Below, in pieces: positions 1-12,400 of a DNA stretch of 64,000 nucleotides (positions within the stretch are counted from its first letter, which is position 1; every line of letters starts with the position of its first letter). The stretch is from Microvelia longipes (lineage: Eukaryota > Arthropoda > Insecta > Hemiptera > Veliidae). The position numbers were made by a program, and so were the translations under genes. The notes under the pieces were generated by a model, which was not told the DNA's origin, did no database searches, and saw nothing but the letters and a program-made list of their open reading frames with translations. The stretch spans positions 23,049,110-23,113,109 of the forward strand of contig JACMZG010001913.1 of NCBI GenBank assembly GCA_018340805.1. Direction: 5' to 3'.

Positions 1-241
1 TTTAGCATTATATGTCAAACAATTTATCATCATAATTGAAAGCTGTTACTATTTTTCTCTAGAACAATTTTGCATTACCTATGGTTTTATTGAATATGAT
101 TGATTTTTAAGTCAGCCTATATTTTAAACATGATAACATGGTGTTGATGAAAACATGATAACATTCTTGCATCGCATTGCAACTCAATTATTTTTTTTTA
201 GATTTTTATAAAACATATACAGTCATTGAAAAAAATTGATA

Positions 242-322
242 ATGCAGTTGATCCGGTTTGGGGTTTCTAGAGCAAACATAATACTTTTCCTATATAACTA
301 CGATATAAACGAGGAAAAGTAA
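242..322 (-). mobile_element. 5' fragment of the 5S-containing element
   Basis: On the minus strand: ACTTTTCCTCGTTTATATCG, then GGAAAAGTATTATGTTTGC and AAACCCCAAACCGGATCAAC, matching the first 80 bp of the family. Confidence 0.55.
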
Positions 323-1207
323 TAAGGACTTTTGATATAATTTTTTAGATATTTTAAGTTTTATTATAAAATGACGCCGACGACTTTCGTATTTATTATT
401 TCACAATTCCAACAAAAAAAAATTGTAAACTACAATGTTTTTCAAATATAAAAACAAAAGGTTATAGAACGTGATAAGATAAGGAATGTAATTTTATGAG
501 TAAAGCCCTGGCAAAGTCCGTGCTAAGTCCCTCCTACATTGAGATGTAAAATAGCTTTTTACTCTGCTTTCCATTTAACAAACAGAACCCTTTTAGGAAA
601 ATGTAAAGAAGGTTTACTTTGTCTCACTGTTATTTTAGACATCAATAATTGAGACGTGGGGTCGCTTTGGGATTAAACAGAGGTCGCTTCCTCTTTAAAG
701 TACTATTTGGTACTATACTATGTTGCATTTGTGATTTTATTAAAAGTCCAAGAGGCGCACTTAAAGCGTGTGACTCATTTTGTACTTGTGCAAACAGTTT
801 TTACTTTCTTCTTGCTCAATAATCTATTTCATGTTTGGGTTTTCGGGTTTGGGGATATATTTTCTGATTAATAAAACTTCGTCTAGTCATCCAACTTTAC
901 AGATTTTTTCAAAGAAAAAATGTTTATAAAATATAAATAAATAAAACGCTGAACTGTGGAGTAAATTATTTTTTTAGCCGGCTCTGTTAATAAATTTTAC
1001 ATTTATTGGAGAGACTGTTGTTTATATTTTATAAAATATGTTTTGCAAAACTAAGATCATCCTTTCCAAAATTAACTCTTTTTCACTTATTAAAACCGTA
1101 GTCCATGCTTGTTACTCAAGGGTGAACTGGCCAGTGAAGGTGATGGCGGCTTAATTGTTAAATATTAACATATTAAATATTTTTAACTTTACGTATTTAT
1201 TTTGATC

Positions 1208-1369
1208 ATGGGTCACATGGCCTATGTATACAACGCTATGGCCAAAGAGGCCATAGCGACGCTCAGACCCTTGCAGAAAGGCGATGAAAGTTTGCAAGAT
1301 AAACTGCCGTGTAACAACAAAAATAATAAAAAAACAACCATTTTGCCGCGCTGCGGCCCGAGGAGATGA
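1208..1369 (+). other. Short coding-like stretch of unknown origin
   Basis: An ATG at 1,208 opens 53 codons to TGA: MGHMAYVYNAMAKEAIATLR, then PLQKGDESLQDKL and a Lys/Asn-rich end. The GC content is above its surroundings. A perfect 10-bp-arm hairpin (1,234-1,258, arms CGCTATGGCC) lies inside it, which may mean it is part of a mobile element rather than a gene. No splice sites are evident. Confidence 0.25.
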
Positions 1370-2700
1370 GGCCACTAAGCAACTATAGGCTGAAGGCCCG
1401 TAATAGGCGTTACTGATCGAGGAGCTTTAATTAAATACTTAAAATATGTTAGAAATTATTTATTGTCTAATAAATCAAAAGGTAACTTTAATCAAAGATA
1501 CTTCGATTTTAAAACTCACTGTTTGTTAACTCGCTTCTGCAGTTAAATCTTAAATTACTGCGGGAGAAGCAAGTCGTTCCTTTCGAGACTAATTAACTCT
1601 CTCGGCTACGACTCGTGAGTTAACTGAATCAATAAACTTGAACTAATGTATAAATAAGCATATTAAACTTCCTTGGAAAGCCTCGGTATTCAAATAATAT
1701 GGTTCCTTCGGCTTTGGCCTCAGGAATCAACTTGACAGCCCATGGAGCAAAAACTCGCTTTCCTCCCTTGGTAAGTTAATAAGTGTTATTGCTATTATTT
1801 CAACTAATGAGGGAATAAATACTCACCTCAAAACGGAAAACTGTCAACTAAGTAAGAGAGTAAAAATGTTTTACTTCTCAAAAAGGACTTGGCGTTGGGA
1901 AAGTGAATACAAATTTTTCTTTTTGAATTTCAAATGAAGGTTGTATATTTTCTTTACTTTGACTTTAATTTTGCTTCTTTCATTAAAAAAGAAATATTCT
2001 TAGATAATAAAAACCTTGACTCCTCTCAAAGCTTGGATTTCAGCTATGATTCAAATCTTTTAATAATTTAACCGAAGTATTTTATTCCTAAAATAAAAAT
2101 AATGGTGGAAAGGTAAATAAAATAAATTAAAATACACCCTCTTTTTACTTAAAAAGACATTTTGTAGTAGGATATTTTATTTGTTAAATCATACCCCATT
2201 TTAATAAAATTTTACTTTAATAAGACCAGATCAAATAACTTTATTATAATAAGATAATTTTGATTGTAGCTGTTTATTTAAGACTTTTATTAAATCTTAT
2301 TTTCATCGAAAGGAGACGTGGCTTAGAATGATACTACTTCTCTCATCACAGAAAAGTTCAATTAGACAGGGTTCTTAATGTGACAACGACTTTCAAAATG
2401 CGTGCTGTCACAATTTTCTGATCCCAGCAAAGCTTAACTAGAGCTATAATTATTAAAATTGTATATTTCAATAAAAATACCAACAAATACAATTGTACAA
2501 TGCTTCGATTGTAAGCATGGAACTGAAGCATGAGAATTACGATTTTGGAATTGCTTCGTAAGTAAGCTATAAAGAGTAGAAAGGGAATATTATTTATAGT
2601 TATAGAGTGCAAGGACACAACTCGTCTCCAACATTTGCTGGGGAACTAGCGTAATAAAATGTTACATCGATCTTTTGTTTGCAGTTTTCAACTTTTTGTG
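1370..2700. other. No gene recognised
   Basis: AT-rich. Only a diverged repeat at 1,560-1,780 (shared with 60.85-60.96 kb) stands out. The bases 323-1,200 are likewise empty, apart from a lone CCGGCTCTGTTAATAAA MITE-end motif at 978. Confidence 0.5.
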
Positions 2701-2714
2701 TATGTTACACGTAG

Positions 2715-3405
2715 TGAAGATGAGAATAGCGAATTCGATGGTGAGGAACATTTGATGCAACCGAGATATGCAAAACATGAATAGTTGACACACATATAAT
2801 AGTGCGAGAGACACCTAGGAAATGTAACAAGCAAAATGCAATCTGGGAGTTGTTCCATCTCTTTAGACTGGTCATCATTGACGGCTGAACATAATCATGT
2901 CCCACTCAGTTTTTTTCAGGCTCTGTAAGTGCCCTGATCAGCTAGAAGTAATGAAACAGAGTTGGACATGTCATTATGATGTGTGTCATGTATGATGACC
3001 ATCATGTCTAGGCAAGCAAAACATGTATCATTTGATACTACGGTGTTTTGCAAAACATGAATAGTTGACATAATATAATTGTGCGAGAGACACCTAGGAA
3101 ACGAAAAAAAGCAAAATGCAATGCTACATCTGGGTACTGTTCCATCATTTGACATTCTTTATCATAGATGGCTCGACATTACGTCATGTCCCACTCTTTT
3201 TCGTTACGTCTAACTCATCAGTATCAAATGATTTATGTTATGCGTGCCAAGCGCGATGGTGGTAAGAGTGAGGCATGAAATTATGTCGAGCCAACTATTA
3301 TGACGAATGTCAAATGATGGAACAGTTCCCAGATGTAGGTAGCATTGCATATTCTAGAGAAAATTTCGAGATGCCCCTCGCACAGTTATACAGTGTCAAC
3401 TTTTA
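2715..3405. mobile_element. Diverged cluster of the 60-kb fold-back family
   Basis: Three partial units: 2,765-2,935 and 3,045-3,215 in one orientation, and 3,280-3,405 inverted. They share GCAAAACATGAATAGTTGACA, GCGAGAGACACCTAGGAAA and GGAACAGTTCCCAGATGTAG. Open frames here are by-products of the repeat. Confidence 0.7.
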
Positions 3406-4194
3406 TGATCTTGTTTATTTTTGCTACAAGTATAATAATGTACAAGTTTTGATAATAATATTGCATCAAGTTTTATAACAGTGTCATAAAAACGATAAAA
3501 TCATCAGATTTTGAAAAGACCAAAAATATAATCTGTGTTTTCCTCAAACTATTCTCTTACTTCCCCCACTACACTTGCCGGCAAAATATGTATTATAATA
3601 CTTAATCTATTTTTTATTATACTTCTACGGATAACTGCGAGGTTTTCAGATTTTAAAATATGATTGTATATTTATGTAATATTATATATTATATAAGTAT
3701 ACATCTATGATTTAGACTTAGACTCAAAGAGGTGCTTAATATTTTCTTTTCTCTATTTTTAAGGTTTACTCCCTACAAGGAGTTTTTCTAAATTTTCTCA
3801 ACTCCTTAATAAAAAAGGAAATGTCAACATTAAATAAATAAAATATGTGCAGCCGTTTTGAAATTAGATTTTCTTTTGTAGACTCTGCAAAGCTGATTAC
3901 AATGCGCAAAGTCTTTTTTATTCGTTTCCATTTACTTTATATTATAATACAAATATATTTTCATACCAATGTTATGCAAACAAGGTGGGTAAGAGGCAAA
4001 TTTTATCAAGAAAAAATATAACCAGTTACTGTTTATAATATATGCTTCTAATAAATAACTCAATCTTGGCGGAACTATTAACTTAATTAGGAAAACTGAG
4101 TTTTGGATTTGAAGTGGATTTGTGGTTGTTGATTTGTAATTTTAGGTTTATCTATATCCATCAGTAAGTTTAGGTTAATCTATATCAATATCTT

Positions 4195-4452
4195 TATAGT
4201 TTAAGGCATAGCCTATCTAAATACATTGAGAGGCCTGAAACATCGTTTTAGGGCTCTCAGGGACTCTGTGTAACCTCATTGAAACCCCCTTCAAGAGTGA
4301 GTAAAGGTTATAATTATTGAATGTATTTCGGCTCCCCACACATTGCTTGTGTGTTGATTTGTATTTTTAACGTTTATTATATAAGTTATTGTAATTTTGT
4401 ACAGATCATTTGATCATAAATATTAGCAAAGGTGGTCAGGTTACTTTTTTAT
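4195..4452 (+). mobile_element. 5'-truncated 3' end of the same retrotransposon family
   Basis: About 255 bp align with 57,065-57,312. Shared landmarks in order are CATTGAGAGGCC, GAAACATCG, GGGCTCTCAGGGACTCT, CTTCAAGAGTGAG and GGTGGTCAGGTTACTTTTT. Extreme 5' truncation is usual for non-LTR insertions. No coding sequence remains. Confidence 0.6.
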
Positions 4453-5164
4453 TGTTTTAAAATTTTAAAATATTTGTTTTAAAACCTCTAGAAATAATAT
4501 CTCTATGTCCCGAAACAAGCTATCTCACGATCATCTTTTCGATCTCTTATATGCAATTTATAAAATAAATTTCGTTTTAATAAAATCAATTGTAGCTCTT
4601 TGCTCCGAAAATTTTTACTTTAAATTGCCAATATTACAGCCTTCTAGATCAAATTATATCTAAATTTTATAGCAATCCTAAATAACGACTGTTTGATTTC
4701 AGTGCCTATTGTAAACGCATGCTTCAAATTATAGCCATAGAAAACGTTTTAAAACTCACTACTTAAACTATTTTGTTTGCTGCTAAAATAGCTATAAAAG
4801 CTAGCATGCTTAAGTACTAACTTATGACGCCAAAACGTCGTAAACTTGTTAGTTTATAATGAACTCATAATTGGCACCTTTAATATTTTAGGTGTTCATA
4901 ACTAACAATTAGCGATAGCTGATTATTTTAGTAGTGATAATTGACTTATAAGCTCATGAGCAAAATTTTTAACCAAACATCAAGCGTAGCCGTATACGCT
5001 ATAGGAGTTAAGAACAAGCGATGACCGTCATTCTGTGTATTTTAGAGGTTGATTACAAACGACAAACTTTGTCATAAATGTTTTAGAGGTTAATAACTAA
5101 CAGCAACCAAAACCTTAAATGTTTCAGGGAGAAAAGAAAGATATCTCTCCACTTTGTATATATT

Positions 5165-5390
5165 TATTATCAGATCCGACTTTCAAACTTAATAGTTCAT
5201 CATCAGTGCTAGTGAAAGCGAAATAAAGAAGCTAAGAAAACACCAATCTCTGGACGAAAATATTGCTTCTTTCTCCTGAATTCTTTACTTTACTTCCACA
5301 GCACTAGTGATTAGTGCTGTGGAAGTAAAGACAGCTAACAGACTTTCAAACCTGTTAAGTTTGAAAATCAGCTCTGTCAATAAAAAAATA
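5165..5390. mobile_element. MITE-like inverted repeat related to the CAGAGCCGGCTTTC family
   Basis: The left end TTATCAGATCCGACTTTCAA is mirrored by TTTGAAAATCAGCTCTGTCA. Inside is a perfect 19-bp-arm hairpin at 5,288-5,330 (CTTTACTTCCACAGCACTA). A 65-codon open frame here is by-product. Confidence 0.55.
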
Positions 5391-6045
5391 TTAAATGGAG
5401 AGACATCTTTCATTTCTCTCTATTTTGCCCTGTTTTTACTATCATTAAACGTTTCGGGTGTTGGTGAAAACGACGGCTCGATGCAGTGTGCAGTTGGTGT
5501 ATAAACCCCAGACGGAAGTAGAAAAATGCCATTCGGGAAATAAGAAACGTTAAAATGACCGGAAAAAGTTTATGTGTCAAATAGTCAAAAAGAGCGTTGA
5601 AGATGAGCAACAATTTCTCTGTCTATGGCTATATTTCCTTATTTTATATTATATTTTCTTACCTAACTGTAAAAATACGAGATAAGAAATATAACAAAAA
5701 TTATTTTATAAAGTGTGTATTAAAAAGAATAAACTATCTAAGATAAATAAAAAATACAAATGTATTTTTTTATTTATTTTATATTCTTTAATCTTACATT
5801 CCCCAGAGAAATCACTATTAGAATTAGCTTTTATACCAAATTATTATTATATTTCAAGTAATAAAACATTTAATTTATTTTATAAATTATAATTAAATAA
5901 ATTACAGTCAGCCTTTATGCATGAAAATTTTAATTATATAGTAATTAAATAATCTTTGAAAATTAACTTTTTTACTAAAATAGGGAAAATATAATACATG
6001 TAGGTCAAGTAAAAACAGTCTTTTATGCAATAGTAATATTGAAGA

Positions 6046-6285
6046 TTCAGCTAACGTCGATACTTGCTGTTAGATATGAATATCACTGGACCGGTTTCGG
6101 CATAACGCCATCATTAGCAGGCGGGGCTACACTCGAGATCTCAACTAATAAAGTTATATCAGTGAATAACTTTATTAGTTGAGAGCTCGAGTGTTGCCCC
6201 GCCTGCTAAAGATGGCGTCATGCCAAAACCTGTCCAGGGATATTCATATCCAACAGCAAGTATCGACGATAGCTGATTCTTTGAT
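6046..6285. mobile_element. 240-bp palindromic MITE-like element
   Basis: Arms of about 110 bp centred near 6,166: GTCGATACTTGCTGTTAGAT at 6,057 mirrored by ATCCAACAGCAAGTATCGAC at 6,246, through GCAGGCGGGGCTACACTCGA and TCAACTAATAAAGTTAT. The arms differ at scattered bases. No coding capacity. Confidence 0.8.
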
Positions 6286-6484
6286 TGCTTTTTCAAATGC
6301 GGTAAATACAACCTTTTTAATTTTAAAATAGTAATATTCATGCGTTGGTATAGAAGAGAGCAGACCATAACAAAATCTGTTATAAAGTCTTGCTGCTATA
6401 GCTGTTACACTTGAAGTGATATGTGATGCTTAATTAGGCTCACATTAGTTAAAGTTCACAAAAATATCCCCGAATAAATTAGGG

Positions 6485-7015
6485 ATTACAGCAATAGTTT
6501 TACTTTAATCAAGGAACACATTAATAGTCCGGGAATAATTGAGGATCACAGCAATAGTCCGGCTATATTGTAGAATCACAGCAATTGTCCGTCTATAATG
6601 TAGGATCACAGCAATAGTCCGGCTATATTGTAGAATCACAGCAATTGTCCGGTCTATAGCATTTGGAATCACAGCAATTGTCCGTCTATAATGTAGATAC
6701 AGCAATAGTCCGGCTATATTGTAGATCACAGCAATTGTCCGTCTATAATGTAGGATCCCAGCAATAGTCCGGCTTTAATTAAGGATCAAAGCGATAGATC
6801 GGCTATAATTGAGGATCAAAGCAATAGACCGGTTATAATGTAGGATCACAGCAATAGTCCGGCTATTATGTAGGATCACAGCAATAGTCCGGCTATAATG
6901 AGGGATCAAAGCAATAGACCGGCTATAATTAAGGATCACATCAATAGATCGGCTATAATTGAGGATCAAAGCAATAGATCGGTTATAATGAAGGATCACA
7001 TCAATAGACCGGCTA
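6485..7015. repeat. Satellite of 30-bp units, about 17 copies
   Basis: Unit GGATCACAGCAATAGTCCGG plus CTATAATGTA, with variants (CAATTGTCC, AAGCAATAGACC). Because 30 is a multiple of three, it yields repetitive minus-strand frames (RTIAVILxYS) that are not genes. Confidence 0.9.
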
Positions 7016-7019
7016 GATC

Positions 7020-10000
7020 ACAACAATTAAGTGCTATAGTTGTAAAAGTGAAACAATAAGTATTTGTGTTTAAAAATATTTTATTTAAAGGTTTTAATAC
7101 AATTTTTCTGGACAAAAATAAGAATTGAGTGAAACATTCAAACCTAAACCAAATCTTCCAGGTTTAAAATTTTTTTTATTACATCTCACTTTTTAGTTAA
7201 AATGCTATCTGTTACTATCCTATTATTATTTTTCTTCTAACATTCATGCTGTAAATTTATTCTCAAAAATACGATTTAAAAAATGAGAGACAAAATTTTT
7301 CGTGCATATTCATTAAGGGAAGGGGGATTTAATATTTTTTTTTTCTTTTTAATTGGTATACAAAATATTTTAATTTTATTCAAATTGTAATTGAATGAGT
7401 GGTAATTTAATAAGGTGCTTGTATGAGGTTTCTATGCTTCTTCGTGTAAATAATTGTCTTTATCATGTTAAATTGTATCCTTCTTTTTTAAACTAGAGTC
7501 AAATCTAAGTGCATAGTATTGGAAGTATTAATTATATAAAGTAACTTAGCCCAAACTTTTAAACGGTAATAGAGTGTAGCAAGCCGAACCTAGAATAAAT
7601 AAACTATTAATGCTGTCCAACTTTTGATTTCGGAACTATGATCATAGTTTAGCTTAACTTATAGGATAAATATGTACATAATAATAAACTTTTTAATTCT
7701 GAAGCACATATTATTTCTTTATAAAATGTATAAAATAATATAAATTTTATATATTATAAATTTTTAAATAAATTTTTGAAAATATAAATTAAAGCAAGCA
7801 CTCTAAATAAAATTAGCCCAGTATGCGGACCGCTAGAAATTATTTTGAAAACATAAAATCATCTGTTTTATGTTCTCCTTAGCAAATTTTATGTTATAAA
7901 TAGTCACGTCATTTTCAAGTTGTCAAAAATTATTTCAATTTATTTAAAGAATTTAAATAATATAGCTAAAAACATATTAGTGAGGTTTTGATATTTTTTT
8001 AAATGAAGAATAAATTTATTATATTTTTAATTACTCAATAACACTATAAAGGAACTAAGAAGTGTCACTAAAGTAAACCATTTATTATAATAAAATTTAT
8101 TTCTTTTACAATTTTTTTATTTTTTAGTATACTTTTATAATGAATATAATATATAATAGGATTAAACACCTGATGTAAATATCGTTCAACATTGGGTTAT
8201 CGCTGAATTTTAAACAACTTAAGATAATATCTAATATAAATTTAAATTATTCTGTCGCCGAAAGGTTATAGAGGTGAGATAGAGTCTTGATGAAAGGGGG
8301 GTCACAGGGTGGCAAGGCAACTTGTTTCGGTTTTAATGAGATTCAAGAAACCGTAACAACCCCTGACCTTGAAGCACTGTGCCAGAACATACAGATTTTA
8401 CTACTCTCATTTTAACACTTACATACATTTTGTCATGTTAAACTTATTTATAGAATTATTCATCAGATATAATGTAAGTGAATTAAATGTCATTTCCTTT
8501 ACATATTACTTTCATTTAATAGGTATATTTATTTTAATAATATTAAAATAATTAATTATTCGAATACCACCGTCAAATCTTTACCGGTAGCTAAAAGGTC
8601 TTTAGCAAATTTGTTAATTATCAAATGCCATTTAGTTTCTGCGCGGTCATGATATTTTTAATCGCTAAAATTCATATTTTTCCACCTTAGTACAGTCATT
8701 GCATTGTTCCTCTTAAAGATCTTATCAACTATAATTAATACTATTATATAAACAACAGTTTATGCGAGCGTGTTTAACGTTTTATAATCGTCACATCATA
8801 TGTTTTTATTTTTGATATTTTAACAGAGTCAGATACATTAATTTATAGAATTAGATATAAGAAGTAGACTTAGTGTCACACATAAGCCCTGAGCTTATGC
8901 TAGAAAATAGTCTATATGGATTATTTAATTTTATTCATTTACTAAAAAGCGTTGTATTTAGGTAGAAATAATTAATCTTTTAATTTGTTTAATTATGGCT
9001 GGCAATCTACTTTCCTAAGCTTTAATTTAATTTTAAGTAACAACACCCTAAACGCAAGAATTAATTTTTTACGCCGAGGAGTAGCTCCAGCGAAGTAATA
9101 AAGTACTACTTGAGGGTAAAAATAACATTTATTCCCGCTCGACGCGCAAAGCGAATCTGAAGTCATAAGGAAAAAGTCTCTGAATCACTAGTTTTATTAA
9201 GATCGAGCGCAGCGAGACCCAATATATAATAAAAAATAAAATAATCCAAGACAATGCTTAATTGCCTTAATAATTAATCGATGTAATTCAAGTGAAGTGT
9301 TACGTTGCATAGCGTTTTTTAGTATTTGTATGTTTTTTGCTTTTGTTGGGAAAGCACACAAAGCCTCCTTATAATATTATTTGTTCTCATAATTAATTTT
9401 TATTCGTAAAACAACCTTCTTTCATTGGGATCTTCTCCTTAATGCCAACGTCTAATGAAAGAACAATTATCAACAAAAATTAATATGATCCAACATATTA
9501 TGAAGAATCAAAGAAGATTCAAGGAGATGCCCCCTGGGCACTCTTGTATCCAGGACTTCAAGGAGACCAGGGCCCCGTTTCACGAAAGTACAAGTCTTGT
9601 ATACTACAAGTAAAAAGCTACAAGTTAACTAAAAATATTAAGAAATTTGTTTCACTGATGTACTACACCTGACTATTAATTATTAGCGGTTAAGTTTTAG
9701 CGATTAGTAAAAACACTAGTAGGTTGCAAGTTTTTTCTAAGATCTCCTAGGAAATGAGCATATTTTGGTCAAACTCCAATCAAATTTGATTATCTCCCCC
9801 ACAAATCTTAACAAATTGTAACTACAAGTGTCAAAATTAAGTGCTTTCAGAGCCAACCATAGATAAACAATATTAACATAGATGGTTCACTCCCGAGTGT
9901 AGTAGGAACACTCAATTGACAAGTTTTAGTTTATAATTTAAGTTGGGGGCCTCATCACTAGAGTCTTGAAGAGCGCTAGTAGTAAAAATATATTTGCACT

Positions 10001-10990
10001 ATTCTCTACTAGATTGTGCTGTAGTATTTTTTTAAATACAAACAGTTGCCAATCGTTTAGTAAAAATAAAATAAAAGTAAACAAAGATCTATGGTATGCT
10101 GTAGTATTCGCGATGTATTTTTGTTTTTCAAAACTTGGGGGCCTCATCACGCGAAGCAGCACCATCGCTTTCTTAAAAAAATAACAATAATTATTTTTTT
10201 TGAGGTAGTACGTAATTGAGCACTTTATTGGACCGTTTTTAGGATGAGAAGCCAATCATTATTGTTATAGGAGGTTATTTAGTACTTTTCACCTCCGAGG
10301 ACAATAATGAATGTAAAAAAACTCCTAGGACGTAAAAGTAATTCATATGTTGCCGCCATTACTGTAATGCAGCGTGTTCAAACCTTTTGAAAAATTTAAA
10401 TATTCAATTAATTATTAAACGTCTGACATAATAGACTATACACACCTAAATAGTTTTATTTTTTTAATCTACAAGTAGTTTATATATGTTGCTTGATAAT
10501 TAATGATTTTTTTAAATTATTCTCAAATAAGTTTATAGTATTTATTAATACTATGCAATAACCTATATGTTACAATAGTTATTATTTAATTTATTTAATA
10601 TAATTTATAGTGATAAAGCAAATTTTACGACAAAAAATAGGAGCAGTATTAATAACCTAAGCTAGACTTATAATCGTATAAAGTTTGAGCATGTAATGGT
10701 TTTTAGAGATAAAATGGGAGAATGGTTACAGCATAAACAATTCATCAACCACAACGAGGGCTTATGGTTTGGTTTTTATTTAACTAAGGGCTTTATTATG
10801 CATTAGCATAAAATTGCTTTTATGCTTTGTAAAAGTCTGGCAGATTCGAAGCTTACAAAATAATTTCCGAAGTAATTTATTGAGAGCTGTGTAAATCTTA
10901 ATTGAGAGAACTGGCTAATCTAATTGTATTATATCATAACGCTCTATATTGCAATAGTGTTTTTGATAATTGTTTTTATCAATAATGGTG
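7020..10990. other. No gene recognised; AT-rich spacer
   Basis: Nothing is coding-like. At 9,068-9,215 there is GC-richer sequence with GCGAAGTAATAAAG and GACGCGCAAAGCGAATC that faintly recalls 5S-element tails. GGGGGCCTCATCAC occurs twice (9,946 and 10,138), 192 bp apart. Confidence 0.4.
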
Positions 10991-10994
10991 TGTA

Positions 10995-11400
10995 ATGGAT
11001 GTCTTTAATTATAAATACATAATCAGTTATGGCAGTGATACGCAATGTGTCTTTCGCAGCCCTCTGGGTGTCCGTAGGAACCCAGAAATTATAGTAGGTC
11101 TGCAAGCAAATAATCAAACTATTGTAGCATATATACGAAGTTATATTTCAATGCATCTCAATATCATCTATGGTTTTTGTTACATCACTAATGTTAAGCA
11201 GCATCAATTAAGGTCAAAATTTGGATGGGTGACCGCTGGGAATAAAACGGATGATTGACTGTCCGAGGAAAAGCAAAGCGTGTCCGAAGACTTATTCCAA
11301 TATAATTTAGATGATTGTCATATTCTGAGGACGAGCGAAGCGAATTTGAAGTAGCGTAGCAAATCCAATATAGTGAGGAAAAGGTCTGAGGTGCCTTCTA
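10995..11400 (+). mobile_element. 5S-containing element, 3' two-thirds
   Basis: Contains a 5S-like core at 11,191-11,240 (ATGTTAAGCAGCATCAATTA, then TTGGATGGGTGACCGCTGGG) followed by AATAAAACGG. The tail carries units with AAGCAAAGCGTGTCCGAAG and GACGAGCGAAGCGAATTTGA. The 3' end GAGGAAAAGGTCTGAGGTGC abuts the 5' end of the next copy at 11,405, head to tail. Confidence 0.65.
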
Positions 11401-11404
11401 CCCG

Positions 11405-12190
11405 ATTTTTACTTTTCCTCGTTTATACCGTGGGTATATAGAAAAAGTTTTATGTTTGCAAAAAAATTCGAAACCGGGATCTCCTAAAATTATCGGTTTC
11501 AAATGTGTTTATGGCATCCTAAGTGGTTTTCTCAAAGTTGCCTGTCTGTATGTGTGTGTGTGTGTGTCTGTTATCATCGTAGCTCCCAGTGTAGTTATGC
11601 TAGGGAGTTAAAACTTAATACAAAAATCAATCTATACATGTAGTTGTACTGTCTGGAAAATATTTTAAACCCGCAATAATGACAGCAAAAATTTCGAAAA
11701 ATCATAAAAAGCAAAAAAATCTTAAGATCAATTTGAGATTTAGCACGCATGGAGCCATGTATAAAACTAATATGTGCCAAGTTTCATCTCATTATCAGCG
11801 TCAGTTTAATTATTATTAAATGACGTGTACGTTTTTTAAAAAATGTAAAAACGGAAATTTGGATACTAGTGTATACTTTTACTTAATATATAAGTACACT
11901 ACGTTTTGTTTCAATACGATAAGTATATCTATTAATTTTTTGTTGGATTAAAAAAGTTAAGCAGCATCGAGCGTGGGCAATGCCAGGATAGGTGACCGCT
12001 TGATATAAAACGGATGTATTTACTATCAGAGGACAAGCGAAGCGAGAGCGAAAACGTGTTGCAGTGTAAATTTAACGACTTGTATATACTGAAGACAAGC
12101 GAAGCGAGTCCGAAGCAGGGAGGATGAGCGTAGCGAATCCGATTAATGAGGAAAAATTCTGAGGTACCTCGTAGCCAATTTTTTTAATTT
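11405..12190 (+). mobile_element. Full-length copy of the 5S-containing dispersed element
   Basis: In order: a 5' end ACTTTTCCTCGTTTATACC; the conserved GAAACCGGGAT block; a (GT)n run at 11,549; a body with GCATGGAGCCATGTATAAAA and TGCCAAGTTTCAT; a 5S rRNA-like core (11,953-12,003); a tail of two or three units ending GCGAAGCGAGTCCGAAG; and a 3' end GAGGAAAAATTCTGAGGTAC ... followed by a T run. The 5' ACTTTTCCTC and the near-terminal GAGGAAAA(GT) are inverted. No coding capacity. Confidence 0.75.
11953..12003 (+). repeat. 5S rRNA-derived core (box A and box C region)
   Basis: AAGTTAAGCAGCATCGAGCG, then about 10 bases, then GGATAGGTGACCGCTTG. This follows the internal control region of eukaryotic 5S rRNA (box A, intermediate element, box C) in order and spacing. 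The 5' and 3' arms of 5S rRNA are missing, so it is not a working 5S gene. It could still bind TFIIIA or recruit RNA polymerase III. Confidence 0.75.
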
Positions 12191-12400
12191 TATTGATTAA
12201 TGGACATTTTATTTATCAATAATAAAATCATTGAGAGAGCAATGATTACCTCTGTTATGAAATCCTTAAAATTAACAAGAGACTTCGATCAATTTCCATG
12301 ATTTTAATAAAAGTATTAAGCAAAGTTTAACAATCCATAATAATAATTAGTTCAGGGAGCGGGTAAAAATAATTATAAAAAGTTAAAAAAGGAATCTTAC

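Noticed and set aside
1695..1775. Exon-like plus-strand stretch ending CTCCCTTG|GTAAGT, reading MVPSALASGINLTAHGAKTR
   Set aside because: The same sequence recurs in diverged form at 60,885-60,955 without the donor or frame, so it is a repeat.
6485..7015. Possible CRISPR-like array
   Set aside because: Units are contiguous without spacers and the genome is eukaryotic; it is a satellite. The same applies to 33,151-33,406.
9938..10255. 105-codon minus-strand open frame
   Set aside because: Composition is like the AT-rich background and the segment contains a direct repeat (GGGGGCCTCATCAC); no motif.
11953..12003. A functional 5S rRNA gene
   Set aside because: Only the internal promoter core matches; the first ~45 and last ~25 bases of 5S rRNA are missing and it sits inside a repeat.
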